Source: Treponema sp. UBA1747 | GTDB lineage: Bacteria > Spirochaetota > Spirochaetia > Treponematales > Treponemataceae | Direction: 5' to 3' | Assembly (NCBI GenBank): GCA_002315375.1 | Contig: DCHR01000030.1 | Location: forward strand, 1-44,034 | DNA: 44,034 nucleotides | Part shown: positions 16,130 to 25,343 of the stretch, one piece after another | Layout: each line of letters opens with the position of its first letter | Position numbering within the stretch: the first letter of the stretch is position 1 | The notes under the pieces: model-generated | Database searches by the model: none | Told to the model about the DNA's origin: nothing | The model's input: only the letters and a program-made list of their open reading frames with translations | Program-made: the position numbers and the translations under genes

Positions 16130-18937
16130 ATGACAAAGATGAAAAAGATTCTTTCTTTTTTTATTCTTCTCTTTTCTTTTGCTTCGCTTAATGCCGCAGA
16201 CGGCGTTATGTGGGGTGAAAAAGGTATCCGTGTTGTAAAAACGGTCTGGTTTGATATTATTTATCCGCCGGACTCAGAACAGAGTGCTGCTCTGCTGGTT
16301 CAGAATGCAGACAGTATTTATGTGGAAGTGGCAGCTTTGTACGGACGAAAACCACAGGTTCGGTTTCCTGTAGTTCTCAGTCCGAAGACAGAGCAGTATA
16401 ACGCTTACTATTCAAGTGCGCCTTACTGCAGAATTGTTCTGTATGATACAGCAGTTGCTCCTTCCCTGACTGTTTTTTCAAATGATCTTCTTTCGACTTT
16501 CCGACATGAACTTACACATGCATTAACCTTCAATCTGAAAAATGGATTCTGGTCCTTTATGGGAGAATTATTCGGAGAATGCATCAGTCCTGCTTCAGTG
16601 ACGTCACTGGGCTGGGCTGAAGGTGCGGCTGTAACATCGGAATCTGCAAACGGGGAAGGGCGTTTGAATGATGAATATTCACTTCATGTAGTAAAACAGG
16701 CAAAACTGGAAAACAAGTTCCCTTCATATCAGGATGAAAAGGGAGCAACAGATACATATCCTGCCGGAAGTTTCTATATGTTCAACGGAGCCTTTAACCA
16801 GTGGCTTCAGGACAAATACGGCATGGATAAATATGCAGAGTTCTGGTACCGCTGCGATAATTTTTATACTTTCGCAGTTGAAGGTATTTTCCGCCGGATT
16901 TATGGAATTTCTCTGAAAAAAGCATGGACTCAGTTCCGTGACAGTTTTGAAGTTCCGGACATTCCGGGTAATCCTCTGTTTTCTTCCATCGTAACAGATT
17001 TCTACTCTCCATTCGGAGAGTATTATTCAGCAAAGAACTTGTCCGGGGCTCTTTATAACAGTCTGTGCATTTCAGAAAGAGGTTATGCCTGGATTGAAAG
17101 CAAGAGCAGTTCGGTATGGCTGAATAACAACAAGATTTTTACTCTTCGCGGAGTAGAAAAAATCAGTATGTCCCAGGACGGCCGTTTTATGGCTGTTTCT
17201 TATACCGATGTCCTGGATACAACTTATACTAAAAAAGTAAAAATTTATGATCTGGATGAAAAATCCTGGGTTTCACTTAAAGACTCGGGTTCCAGCGATG
17301 CTGCAGTATTCTGTTCTGACGGACAGTACTTTGTGGCATTAATGGGTTTTGAAAGCCAGAAAAAATGGATAGAAATTAAAAAGCTGGTTTTAAGAGCTGA
17401 CGGTATTATTAAAGGAATTGAAACAGTAAAAACCGTATCAGTTCCTGAAGATACAATGCCTCTTTACTTTACCGGCATTAAATCAAATAAATTTTCATAT
17501 GCATTTGTAAAAAAGGCAGGGATGAAATACTCAATCTGCCTTGCTTCTGAAGCAGAAGGAAAAATAAAAGAGTATTCTCTGCCTTATGACCGGATGGTGG
17601 TTCGCGGACTTTCCTGTTCAGATGGGAAAACACTTTTGTTCTCATGGACAAAACCAGGTTCAATGCCTCGTCTCGGAAAACTGAATACAGTTACTTCTGA
17701 AATGACTCTTTATGAAGATGATCTTTCCGGAGGTATTTTTAATCCTGTAAACAACGGCGATTCAATTGTTTACGAAGGTCATTTCTACCGTCAGAACCGG
17801 CTTCTGGTTCTTGATGAATCGGCTATGAGAACGGAATACAAATCTCCTGTAGATACAGAAGAGGTTTTCTTTGTTGTTCCTAAAGATTCCAGAACTTATG
17901 AAAAATTCCTGGAGAAATCAAAAAAATATTCAGGCTTTAACGGATATAAGGGTGTACTTCTTCCGGTTTCAGTTGCCGAATCAGTGGAACTGAATGCTCT
18001 GAAAGAGGATGATTCATTCGGATCAACAAATTTTTGTTTCCTGGGAGCCACTTATTTAAGTTCGAATCCATGGGGTTCCAATAATCTGATTATTGCTGCC
18101 GGTTATTCACCTTTTGCCGAAAGAACAACTGCAAATCTTAAGGTTACCGGAGGAACAGATACCAGTTTCTTCGCCTGGAATATTGGCGCCCAGACTGAAT
18201 TCCAGAAACTGAATTTTGCCCAGGTTTTCGGAAATCTTGATTTTACCTTCCGTTTCCCTGCTGGAAAAACAGCTTATATTGGACTTTCAAACCAGCTTTT
18301 GGGAGCTCTTGTAAATACAAAGGTTGAAACTGTTTCTGCCAGACCGGATTTTTCTCTTATTGATGATAAGGCTTCCTTATGGTATTCGAATGTTCATAAA
18401 ACAGGACCAGGTTATTTCGAAAATGCCGGCTTCTCTATGGGTGTAAATGCAGAAGGAACATGTTTCATAATGAATATTTCAGGAGCTTCTTTGAATCCGC
18501 AGCTGGGAATCTCGGATTTATCTCCGTTTATTAATATTTATCTTCCAAAACTGGTTCCTTTAGCCTGCAGAAATATGCTTACTTACAACATGCCTGTTGT
18601 TTTGAGCGGGTCTTGTCAGGTTATTGGTGACATGGAGCTGGAAGGAAATGCAGATGTCTGTCTTTTTGGAGCAGATATTCAGAAAGGACTTCCGGTTTTT
18701 ACCTGTCTGTTTGTAAACCGGATTTATCTGAATGCAGGATATAATGTCGTTTTTGCTGAAAAAGGAAACATTCCTTACAGCGATAAGGTATATGTTAAGG
18801 GTACTTTAGGGTTCACACCGAACCTTTCAAGTATTCTTTATACAGAGGTTTTCGGATCAATGGAATTATTCATCAGGGATCCGAAAGAAGGAAAAATGGA
18901 TTATCAGTTTTCATTTGGCATTCAAACAGCCTTATAG
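16130..18937 (+). CDS. Exported HExxH metallopeptidase-like protein with propeller and barrel-like parts
   Basis: This 935-residue protein has a signal peptide (MKKILSFFILLFSFASLNA, cleavage near residue 22). A gluzincin-type peptidase domain follows: HELTH at 126-130 with the general-base Glu127, and GWAEGAAVTSES, whose Glu164 is the likely third zinc ligand. Residues about 290-600 contain repeated blades of beta-propeller character (KISMSQDGRFMAVSYTD.., VRGLSCSDGKTLLFSWTKPG). The last 300 residues are beta-rich with alternating residues, as in an outer-membrane barrel (LTYNMPVVLSGSCQVIGDM.., ending FSFGIQTAL). A peptidase role is inferred from the zinc motif; the substrate is unknown. The initiator may be Met1 or Met4, as neither has a good ribosome site. 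It lies between a lipoprotein and a giant surface protein. Confidence 0.75.
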   Translation: MTKMKKILSFFILLFSFASLNAADGVMWGEKGIRVVKTVWFDIIYPPDSEQSAALLVQNADSIYVEVAALYGRKPQVRFPVVLSPKTEQYNAYYSSAPYCRIVLYDTAVAPSLTVFSNDLLSTFRHELTHALTFNLKNGFWSFMGELFGECISPASVTSLGWAEGAAVTSESANGEGRLNDEYSLHVVKQAKLENKFPSYQDEKGATDTYPAGSFYMFNGAFNQWLQDKYGMDKYAEFWYRCDNFYTFAVEGIFRRIYGISLKKAWTQFRDSFEVPDIPGNPLFSSIVTDFYSPFGEYYSAKNLSGALYNSLCISERGYAWIESKSSSVWLNNNKIFTLRGVEKISMSQDGRFMAVSYTDVLDTTYTKKVKIYDLDEKSWVSLKDSGSSDAAVFCSDGQYFVALMGFESQKKWIEIKKLVLRADGIIKGIETVKTVSVPEDTMPLYFTGIKSNKFSYAFVKKAGMKYSICLASEAEGKIKEYSLPYDRMVVRGLSCSDGKTLLFSWTKPGSMPRLGKLNTVTSEMTLYEDDLSGGIFNPVNNGDSIVYEGHFYRQNRLLVLDESAMRTEYKSPVDTEEVFFVVPKDSRTYEKFLEKSKKYSGFNGYKGVLLPVSVAESVELNALKEDDSFGSTNFCFLGATYLSSNPWGSNNLIIAAGYSPFAERTTANLKVTGGTDTSFFAWNIGAQTEFQKLNFAQVFGNLDFTFRFPAGKTAYIGLSNQLLGALVNTKVETVSARPDFSLIDDKASLWYSNVHKTGPGYFENAGFSMGVNAEGTCFIMNISGASLNPQLGISDLSPFINIYLPKLVPLACRNMLTYNMPVVLSGSCQVIGDMELEGNADVCLFGADIQKGLPVFTCLFVNRIYLNAGYNVVFAEKGNIPYSDKVYVKGTLGFTPNLSSILYTEVFGSMELFIRDPKEGKMDYQFSFGIQTAL

Positions 18938-19013
18938 AAAACAGATAAAATTTTGTTAGAGGGATTTGGTAAAGTTTAAAGGTTTTTTTGCCGATAAACA
19001 AAAAGGAAATTTC

Positions 19014-19019
19014 TATAAT
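19014..19019 (+). promoter_or_regulatory. Putative -10 hexamer of the giant surface protein gene
   Basis: A perfect TATAAT lies 22 nt before the ATG. The only -35-like hexamer, TTGCCG at 18988-18993, is 20 bp away, which is longer than usual. AAAGAGGTG at about 19026-19034 is a good ribosome site. Confidence 0.4.
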
Positions 19020-19041
19020 TGTTTTAAAGAGGTGATTTTAT

Positions 19042-22000
19042 ATGAATTTCAAGCGTAGTGTATCATTGTTACTCTTCTTTTCGATTATCATGACTTCGGC
19101 GGTAGCCCGCGGAAAGAAGGATATTGAAGAAAAAGAAGTTGAAAACCTGAACAGCTGGCAGGAACAATTCGATCTTACAGAGAAGAAAAAAGGTAAGTAT
19201 AACATCATGATTACAGCGACAGACCTTGGTGGAAACACTTATGTTGAAGGTCCGCATAATATTCTTGTTGATCCTGATTCTGACCTGTGTGTTCCTGGTA
19301 TTACAAACCCAATTCCAAATATGCGAGTTGTCGGAAACCTGAACATCGTTGGTACCTGTATTGATGACGATGGCGTAAAAAAGGTTGAACTCATTCTGGA
19401 CGGGGAAAAAACTGTAACTGCCGTTGGTGGTGAATTCTGGTCATATTACCTTGATACTTCAGACCTGGAAGAAGGTTCTCATTCTATAGAAGTCGTTGGA
19501 TATGATATTAACGACCTTGAAGGAAAACATACAAAACTCGTATGGCAGCTTGACCGCCGTCAGCCTGTAACTTCTGTAAAAGAAAAAGACATGGTTACAG
19601 ATAAAGCTATGGGACAGCTGGTTTCCGGAAATGTTAAATTTGCCGGTCTCGTAGAAGACGGAAACGGAATCAGATCTCTGGCTTACTCTCTGGATAACGG
19701 AGAAACTTTCCGCCAGATAAAGATTAAGACAAACGAAAAGAAAAAGAATGCTGAATTCGAAGTAATAGTAAATACAAAGGAATTTAATGATGGACCAGCT
19801 GTTATCTGGTTCAAAGCTGTAGATAACTCTGGTTCTACAGGTATTTATTCATTCCTTTACTTTATTGATAATACAAAACCAGACGTAAAAATTATTTCAC
19901 CTGTAAAAGATGAAGAAGTAAACGGAAAATTCTCGGTAGCCGGTCATGCAAAAGATGCAATTGGAATCACCTCTCTTAATTGGACTTTTGGAACAGAATC
20001 TGGCGAAGTTGAACTTATCCCTGGTAACCCTTACTGGAGTCTGGACTTCGATACTACAGGTCAGAAAATAAAATCACAGAAATTTTCTATTACAGCAGTT
20101 GACGCTGCTTCAAACGTTGTTACTGTTTCACAGAATATCGTAATTAACCAGGAACTGGATAAACCTGTTGTTACTATTTCTCAGCCGGTTGCCGGAAGCC
20201 TCTATGGTGATGCAGATGAACTTTATGTTCGTGGTATTGCAGTTGATGATGATGCAGTAGAAGGTGTAAATGTTTCACTGGACGGTGGGGAAGCAATTTA
20301 TCAGGAAACAAAAGGTGATTTCTACCTTAGTCTTGGTTCTGCTGCTGAACTTGGAACCGGAAAACATAAAGTAACTGTTACAGCTGTTGATGTAAACGGG
20401 GTAGTGGGAAATCCTGTTACTGTTGATTTCTCTACAATGGGAAAAGTTCCTCAGTACGGTGAACCAGTAATCAATATTGGAAAAGAAACTCTTCCATTTA
20501 TCAATGGAATTGAAATCCATCCAGAAAGCGGCTCTTCTTTTGCTCTTGATATTTCATCTACAGCCGGAATTAAAGCAGTTCACACAGAACTTACAAGCGG
20601 AAAAAGCGAACCTGTTGTTACAGATGTTACTCTGAAAAATGTAACAGGCTATAAAGCAGTTATTCCTGTAACAAAAGATACCTCAAAAGGAATTGTAAAA
20701 GTAAAAGTAACTGCAACAGATATTTACGACAGAACAGCTGATTACTATGCTCTTATGTATATTACAAATACAACTACAATCAAACAGGCAACTCCTGCTG
20801 TTGTATTCGATGATTCAAGGGTAGTTGTAGAAGATGGAAAGGGACTTATTGTTAATAACTCTGAATTCCCTGCTTCCGGATATCTCCTTGGTGGAACTGC
20901 AAAAAAAGTTGAACTGGTTCCGGAAACACCATTTGCCAAAGCTGTTCTTAAGGGAAATCAGATTCAGCTTATTCCTGGAAATGCAAAAGGATCTTCAGAA
21001 CCTGTTGTTGTTCGTGTAACAACAGCAAAGGAAGATACTTACGATTCTATTCCTCTGGTATTCTCAAATGACACTGCAGTTCCTGCTCTTTCAATCAATA
21101 ATTACTCTGCTTCAGATCCAGTAAATCTTTTCACAGAATATTCAGAAGACGGAACAATCCTGAATAAAGACGCCACAATCACAGGTAAGGCAACCTGTGA
21201 AACTGGAATGAATAAAGTAAAATACCGTATTCTCCAGGCATCTGTAGCAATGGATCCTGCAAAGAAAATCATTAAGACAGTAAATGGTCCGGTTGTTCCG
21301 GAAGAATTTACTGATGCTTCTTACAATGCAGACGACGGAACCTTTACAATCAATATTCCTTCGGCAGCAATGGTGCCAGGCGTAAATCTGGTTGAAGTAG
21401 TTGCTGTCAGCTCTGCAGGTAATATAACAACAAAAACAGTATGCTTTACTGTAATGCCTGACATTGTTGAAGACGCAAAAGGAAAGCTTCCTGCTCCAAA
21501 AGCACCAGCAATTGTATGGTTCAACGGAAATGATGTTTATGCAGCCGGTGTATACCAGGGAACTCTGGAAGAAACTTTCCATACATTCCCTCGTGCAGAT
21601 ATGGCAGAAGGAAATAATGCTCTTGCATGGAGCACAACTCCATCTGAAACAGGAAAGCCGGTTTCAGGAAAATATACTGCTGTGAAGAGTCCTACACTTT
21701 CTGCAAACTTTGCTCTTGTAAACGGCGAAACTTATATGAGTGGTATGCCGGTTTCATTGCAGTACGGAAATGACAAAACAGTAGTTGCTGGAACAGTAAC
21801 CGCTTATATTGATACTGGTGCTGTAGTTAATTCAGCAGCTTATGAAATCTATGGTGACGAAATTTACGGTGGTGATGTAAAACAGTCTGGTAATGCAAAA
21901 CTGATTAAACCTCTTGCCGGAGAAACAAGATGGACTGCAGAAATCCCACTGAAAAACCTTCCTGCCCGTGTTACAAAAATCAAGCTTAATATTAAAGCCG

Positions 22001-25000
22001 GTGGAATGACACAGTCTATCGAAGGTTCAGTAGAAATCGTTCGTCCAAAAGAAGAAACACAGGCAGACGATGACGAAAATATCTATACAATCAATTCAGC
22101 TGATGTTGAATATGATTCAAGAGAAGACCGTTATCTGATGACAACAGATTCTAAATACTACTATTATGCTAACTATCCGGCTCCACTGAGTGTTGAACTG
22201 GTTGGTGCAGATGATGGCCTTTCAATTAAAAATGAAGGCAACCTCATTACTCTTCAGCCTGTAAAAGACGGCATCTACAAAAATGTAACCATTAAAGTTA
22301 CAGATGTCCTGCAGGATGTTCATGAATCAAAACCTCTGAATTTCAGTGTTGACGGAACAGCTCCTGATGTAGTAATTGCTACTCCGGCAATGCATGACTG
22401 GGTACACGATCTGATTACAATTTCCGGAACAGCAGCTGATTCACTGGGAATCAAAACAGTTGAATACTCTCTTGATAACGGTGAAAAATGGCAGTCCCTC
22501 GACTTCACTCCTGGTGATGAGAACAATCTTGGCGTTACCTTCTCAAAAGAAGTAAGCATTGCAGCTATTGAAGATGGTCTTGTTCAGGTTGATGTTCGCG
22601 CAACAGATAAGTTCGGAAATGTTTCTTGTCAGCGTATTTCAATTTTCAAAGATACAACTCCACCGGAAGTAAACGTAATTGTTCCTTCTGAAGAAGATAT
22701 TGTAAACGGTGAAACTCTTATTGTATTCAGTGTAAAAGATAACTTCAGATACAATAAAACAGAATATATTCTTCCACCAAATGTTGCTGCCGAAAGAGGA
22801 GATGCTGCAAAGAATACAGAAATTCCGGCTCGTCCTCTGATTGCAACTTTGATTGGAACAACTGACTGTCCTATTGAAGATTCAATGGGATTTGACTTCT
22901 ATGATGATGCAGGAAACAAAACTCATATCGCTTCTTGGAAATTCCTTATCGATAATGAATCTGACCTTCCTGTTTCAGAAATCCATGTTCCGGAAGAAAA
23001 TCAGGTAATTACCCGCGACTTTACAATTTCCGGTATCGTTACAGATGATGATGGCGATACAGAAATCTACTATAAAATCGATGACGGGGAATATATCAAA
23101 TACCCTGAAAGAGGAACAGGCTTCTCTATTAATGTTCCGCTTTCGGCAATGGTCGATAACGAACACTCTGTAACTGTATACGCAGTTGACCTTAACGGAG
23201 TTAAAGGTGCTGAAGTTGTAAGAAACTTCCGCGTTTCTCTTGCAGAACCAAAAGCCGTTCTTGTAAGCCCTGATATGGATACTTCGGTTCGTGGCGTTGT
23301 AACACTTTCCGGTTGGGCAAATGACGAAAACGGAATCGAAAAGGTTCTGGTATCTCTGGACAACGGTAACTCATACAATGATGCCGAACTGACTTTCGCT
23401 GAAGGTTCAGATGCTGACTGGGAATACACAGTAGATTCCCGTGCTATCCCTGGTGGTTCACAGGTTGTATTCCTTAAGATCTTCGATAAATATGGTATTC
23501 AGGGATTGTATTCAAGTTTGATTTATGTTGATAACAATGCTCCAGTGCTGACTCTCGAACTTCCAAAAGATGAATCTACAACAACAGGTCACTTGTTCTT
23601 CTCTGGATTCTCTTACGATAACGTAGATATTACAGACATGCATGTTACAATCAGAAATCTGGATAGAAGCGGAACTCCATTTGTTCAGAAAATGCAGATT
23701 GAACGTGTTATCGGTAAATACATCGACATTACTTCTCTGGATGACGGATTCTATAACGTTGAACTTACAGCAACTGACGCTGCCGGTAACTCAACAAGTG
23801 TAAGCCGTAATATTCACCTGGATAAAAATCAGCCTGACGCAGTTGTTGATATTCTTTATCCGTTGAACGGTGAACATAAAACAGGTGAGTTCAATATTTA
23901 TGGACAGGCTTCATCAGAAAAGAAAATTTCTCTCCTGAACCTGTTCATTGATGACAAGTTTGTAGCTGAAACTGAACTTACAGATTCAGGTTTCTACCGC
24001 TTCCCAATCAACCATGAACAGATGAGTGACGGTGTTCATACTTACCGTATCGAAGCTCTTCTGGATACTGGTGTGAAGGTTTCTTCTCCGGTTCAGAAGA
24101 TTACTTACAGTGCTTATGGTCCATGGGTAACAATCGATAACTTTGTATACGGATCATTTGCTATGAACCGTCCAATGATTACAGGTCGTGCCGGATATGC
24201 AATGGATGAAGAAGTAGTTCTTTATGCAAAATCGAGAGAAGCTCCTGCTATCCTTAAAGAAGAGATTGCCGGCAAAGCAGTAGAAAAAGTTGAACTGTCA
24301 ATGGACAATGGCCGTTCATTTATTCCTCTTTCTGAAACAGGAAAATGGGAATATCGTATCGAAAATATGGACTGGACTGAAGGCTATCACTTCCTCCTTC
24401 TTCGCGCAACAATGAAGAATGGTGAAGTTGCAATCGAACGTACAATTGTTCAGATTGACAATACACGTCCATCAATCCACCTGATTTCTCCTGAAATCGG
24501 TAAGTCATATAACCAGAATCTGGTATTCTCTGGACTTTCGAGCGACGATGTTGGACTTGAAAGTGTAACAGTAACCTTACGTCCTGGAGATAAATCTCAG
24601 TACGAAGTTCCTGCCTTCATTCAGGGACTTTACATCGATGCAAACTTCTGGGGTGCTTCACTGTACAGCATTGGTGCAGGTCTTACCTTCTTTGATGACA
24701 ACGTTAAGCTTCAGGGACAGTTCGGTCAGTTTACACAGGAACAGCGTAACTGGGTTTCCGGAGTCCTTGGTTTGGCTCAGACAGAAGCCCGTTATGGTGG
24801 TAATATATTCGGATTCAAGCTGCTTGCCAACGTTTCAACAATTCCATTTGCCTATTTCTTCGGTCATGACTGGGACTGGCTTAGTGCAAGTTTTGCTCTT
24901 GGTGCAAACTTCTCATACTTTAGTGAAACAAACTCAGGACAGGGACAGACACTTTCAGCTGTTCTTGGACAGCTGGAATTCCCACGTGTTCAGTTACCAA

Positions 25001-25146
25001 ACAGAAAGATGTTCAGTACATTCTCCGGATACACTGAATTTGCAGGATGGTTCATTCCTACTGACGTTCAGGCTGGTTCAGGATCAGATGGTCCGGCCCG
25101 ATTTGTTCCTCAGTTCTCAATTGGTATTCGTGTAAACGTATTCTAA
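19042..25146 (+). CDS. Giant Ig-repeat surface protein with C-terminal outer-membrane barrel
   Basis: This 2034-residue exported protein has an N-terminal signal peptide (cleavage near AVA-RGKKD). It then carries at least eleven Ig-like beta-sandwich repeats of about 90-100 residues, each with the pattern P-x-V-x-I-x-x-P...G-x-x-x-G-x-A-x-D...I-x-x-V-x-x-S-L-D-N-G and often ending in a Y-x-D-N-T-x-P linker. Two copies of a different ~95-residue module (about residues 583-680 and 1019-1115, pattern VELV..N.I.L.P...VTV..D..DS.PL.FS.D) break the series. The last ~175 residues (from FIQGLYIDANFWG, about 1858) have alternating barrel-like strands and end in a terminal Phe (IGIRVNVF), typical of outer-membrane proteins. 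I infer a barrel-anchored surface fibre or adhesin. The ligand is unknown. Confidence 0.8.
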   Translation: MNFKRSVSLLLFFSIIMTSAVARGKKDIEEKEVENLNSWQEQFDLTEKKKGKYNIMITATDLGGNTYVEGPHNILVDPDSDLCVPGITNPIPNMRVVGNLNIVGTCIDDDGVKKVELILDGEKTVTAVGGEFWSYYLDTSDLEEGSHSIEVVGYDINDLEGKHTKLVWQLDRRQPVTSVKEKDMVTDKAMGQLVSGNVKFAGLVEDGNGIRSLAYSLDNGETFRQIKIKTNEKKKNAEFEVIVNTKEFNDGPAVIWFKAVDNSGSTGIYSFLYFIDNTKPDVKIISPVKDEEVNGKFSVAGHAKDAIGITSLNWTFGTESGEVELIPGNPYWSLDFDTTGQKIKSQKFSITAVDAASNVVTVSQNIVINQELDKPVVTISQPVAGSLYGDADELYVRGIAVDDDAVEGVNVSLDGGEAIYQETKGDFYLSLGSAAELGTGKHKVTVTAVDVNGVVGNPVTVDFSTMGKVPQYGEPVINIGKETLPFINGIEIHPESGSSFALDISSTAGIKAVHTELTSGKSEPVVTDVTLKNVTGYKAVIPVTKDTSKGIVKVKVTATDIYDRTADYYALMYITNTTTIKQATPAVVFDDSRVVVEDGKGLIVNNSEFPASGYLLGGTAKKVELVPETPFAKAVLKGNQIQLIPGNAKGSSEPVVVRVTTAKEDTYDSIPLVFSNDTAVPALSINNYSASDPVNLFTEYSEDGTILNKDATITGKATCETGMNKVKYRILQASVAMDPAKKIIKTVNGPVVPEEFTDASYNADDGTFTINIPSAAMVPGVNLVEVVAVSSAGNITTKTVCFTVMPDIVEDAKGKLPAPKAPAIVWFNGNDVYAAGVYQGTLEETFHTFPRADMAEGNNALAWSTTPSETGKPVSGKYTAVKSPTLSANFALVNGETYMSGMPVSLQYGNDKTVVAGTVTAYIDTGAVVNSAAYEIYGDEIYGGDVKQSGNAKLIKPLAGETRWTAEIPLKNLPARVTKIKLNIKAGGMTQSIEGSVEIVRPKEETQADDDENIYTINSADVEYDSREDRYLMTTDSKYYYYANYPAPLSVELVGADDGLSIKNEGNLITLQPVKDGIYKNVTIKVTDVLQDVHESKPLNFSVDGTAPDVVIATPAMHDWVHDLITISGTAADSLGIKTVEYSLDNGEKWQSLDFTPGDENNLGVTFSKEVSIAAIEDGLVQVDVRATDKFGNVSCQRISIFKDTTPPEVNVIVPSEEDIVNGETLIVFSVKDNFRYNKTEYILPPNVAAERGDAAKNTEIPARPLIATLIGTTDCPIEDSMGFDFYDDAGNKTHIASWKFLIDNESDLPVSEIHVPEENQVITRDFTISGIVTDDDGDTEIYYKIDDGEYIKYPERGTGFSINVPLSAMVDNEHSVTVYAVDLNGVKGAEVVRNFRVSLAEPKAVLVSPDMDTSVRGVVTLSGWANDENGIEKVLVSLDNGNSYNDAELTFAEGSDADWEYTVDSRAIPGGSQVVFLKIFDKYGIQGLYSSLIYVDNNAPVLTLELPKDESTTTGHLFFSGFSYDNVDITDMHVTIRNLDRSGTPFVQKMQIERVIGKYIDITSLDDGFYNVELTATDAAGNSTSVSRNIHLDKNQPDAVVDILYPLNGEHKTGEFNIYGQASSEKKISLLNLFIDDKFVAETELTDSGFYRFPINHEQMSDGVHTYRIEALLDTGVKVSSPVQKITYSAYGPWVTIDNFVYGSFAMNRPMITGRAGYAMDEEVVLYAKSREAPAILKEEIAGKAVEKVELSMDNGRSFIPLSETGKWEYRIENMDWTEGYHFLLLRATMKNGEVAIERTIVQIDNTRPSIHLISPEIGKSYNQNLVFSGLSSDDVGLESVTVTLRPGDKSQYEVPAFIQGLYIDANFWGASLYSIGAGLTFFDDNVKLQGQFGQFTQEQRNWVSGVLGLAQTEARYGGNIFGFKLLANVSTIPFAYFFGHDWDWLSASFALGANFSYFSETNSGQGQTLSAVLGQLEFPRVQLPNRKMFSTFSGYTEFAGWFIPTDVQAGSGSDGPARFVPQFSIGIRVNVF

Positions 25147-25159
25147 TAGAAACAGCAAA

Positions 25160-25188
25160 TTATCAGGAACCTGGGTGGTTCCTGATAA
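25160..25188. other. Perfect 12-bp hairpin after the surface protein gene
   Basis: TTATCAGGAACC and GGTTCCTGATAA form a perfect stem around TGGGT. It is followed by A's rather than T's, so it is not itself a terminator. It may protect the 3' end of the long message. Confidence 0.6.
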
Positions 25189-25281
25189 AAAAAGGGACTG
25201 ACCGAAAAGTAATAATTACGGCGGATACTTTGATAATTTCAAGGTTCACCGTAATTAATGCTTTGGGACAGTCCCTTTTTT
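25188..25281. terminator. Large branched bidirectional terminator
   Basis: An outer stem AAAAAGGGACTG/CAGTCCCTTTTT (25189-25200 with 25269-25280) encloses 68 nt with an inner 9-bp stem TAATTACGG/CCGTAATTA (25213-25221 with 25249-25257). A-run and T-run flanks let it serve both the surface protein gene and the convergent NlpC/P60 gene. Confidence 0.65.
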
Positions 25282-25343
25282 ATTTATTTTTAACTATTAC
25301 TTTATCTGTTAAAACATTTACATTTTAATTTTTTTTTCAGCTA

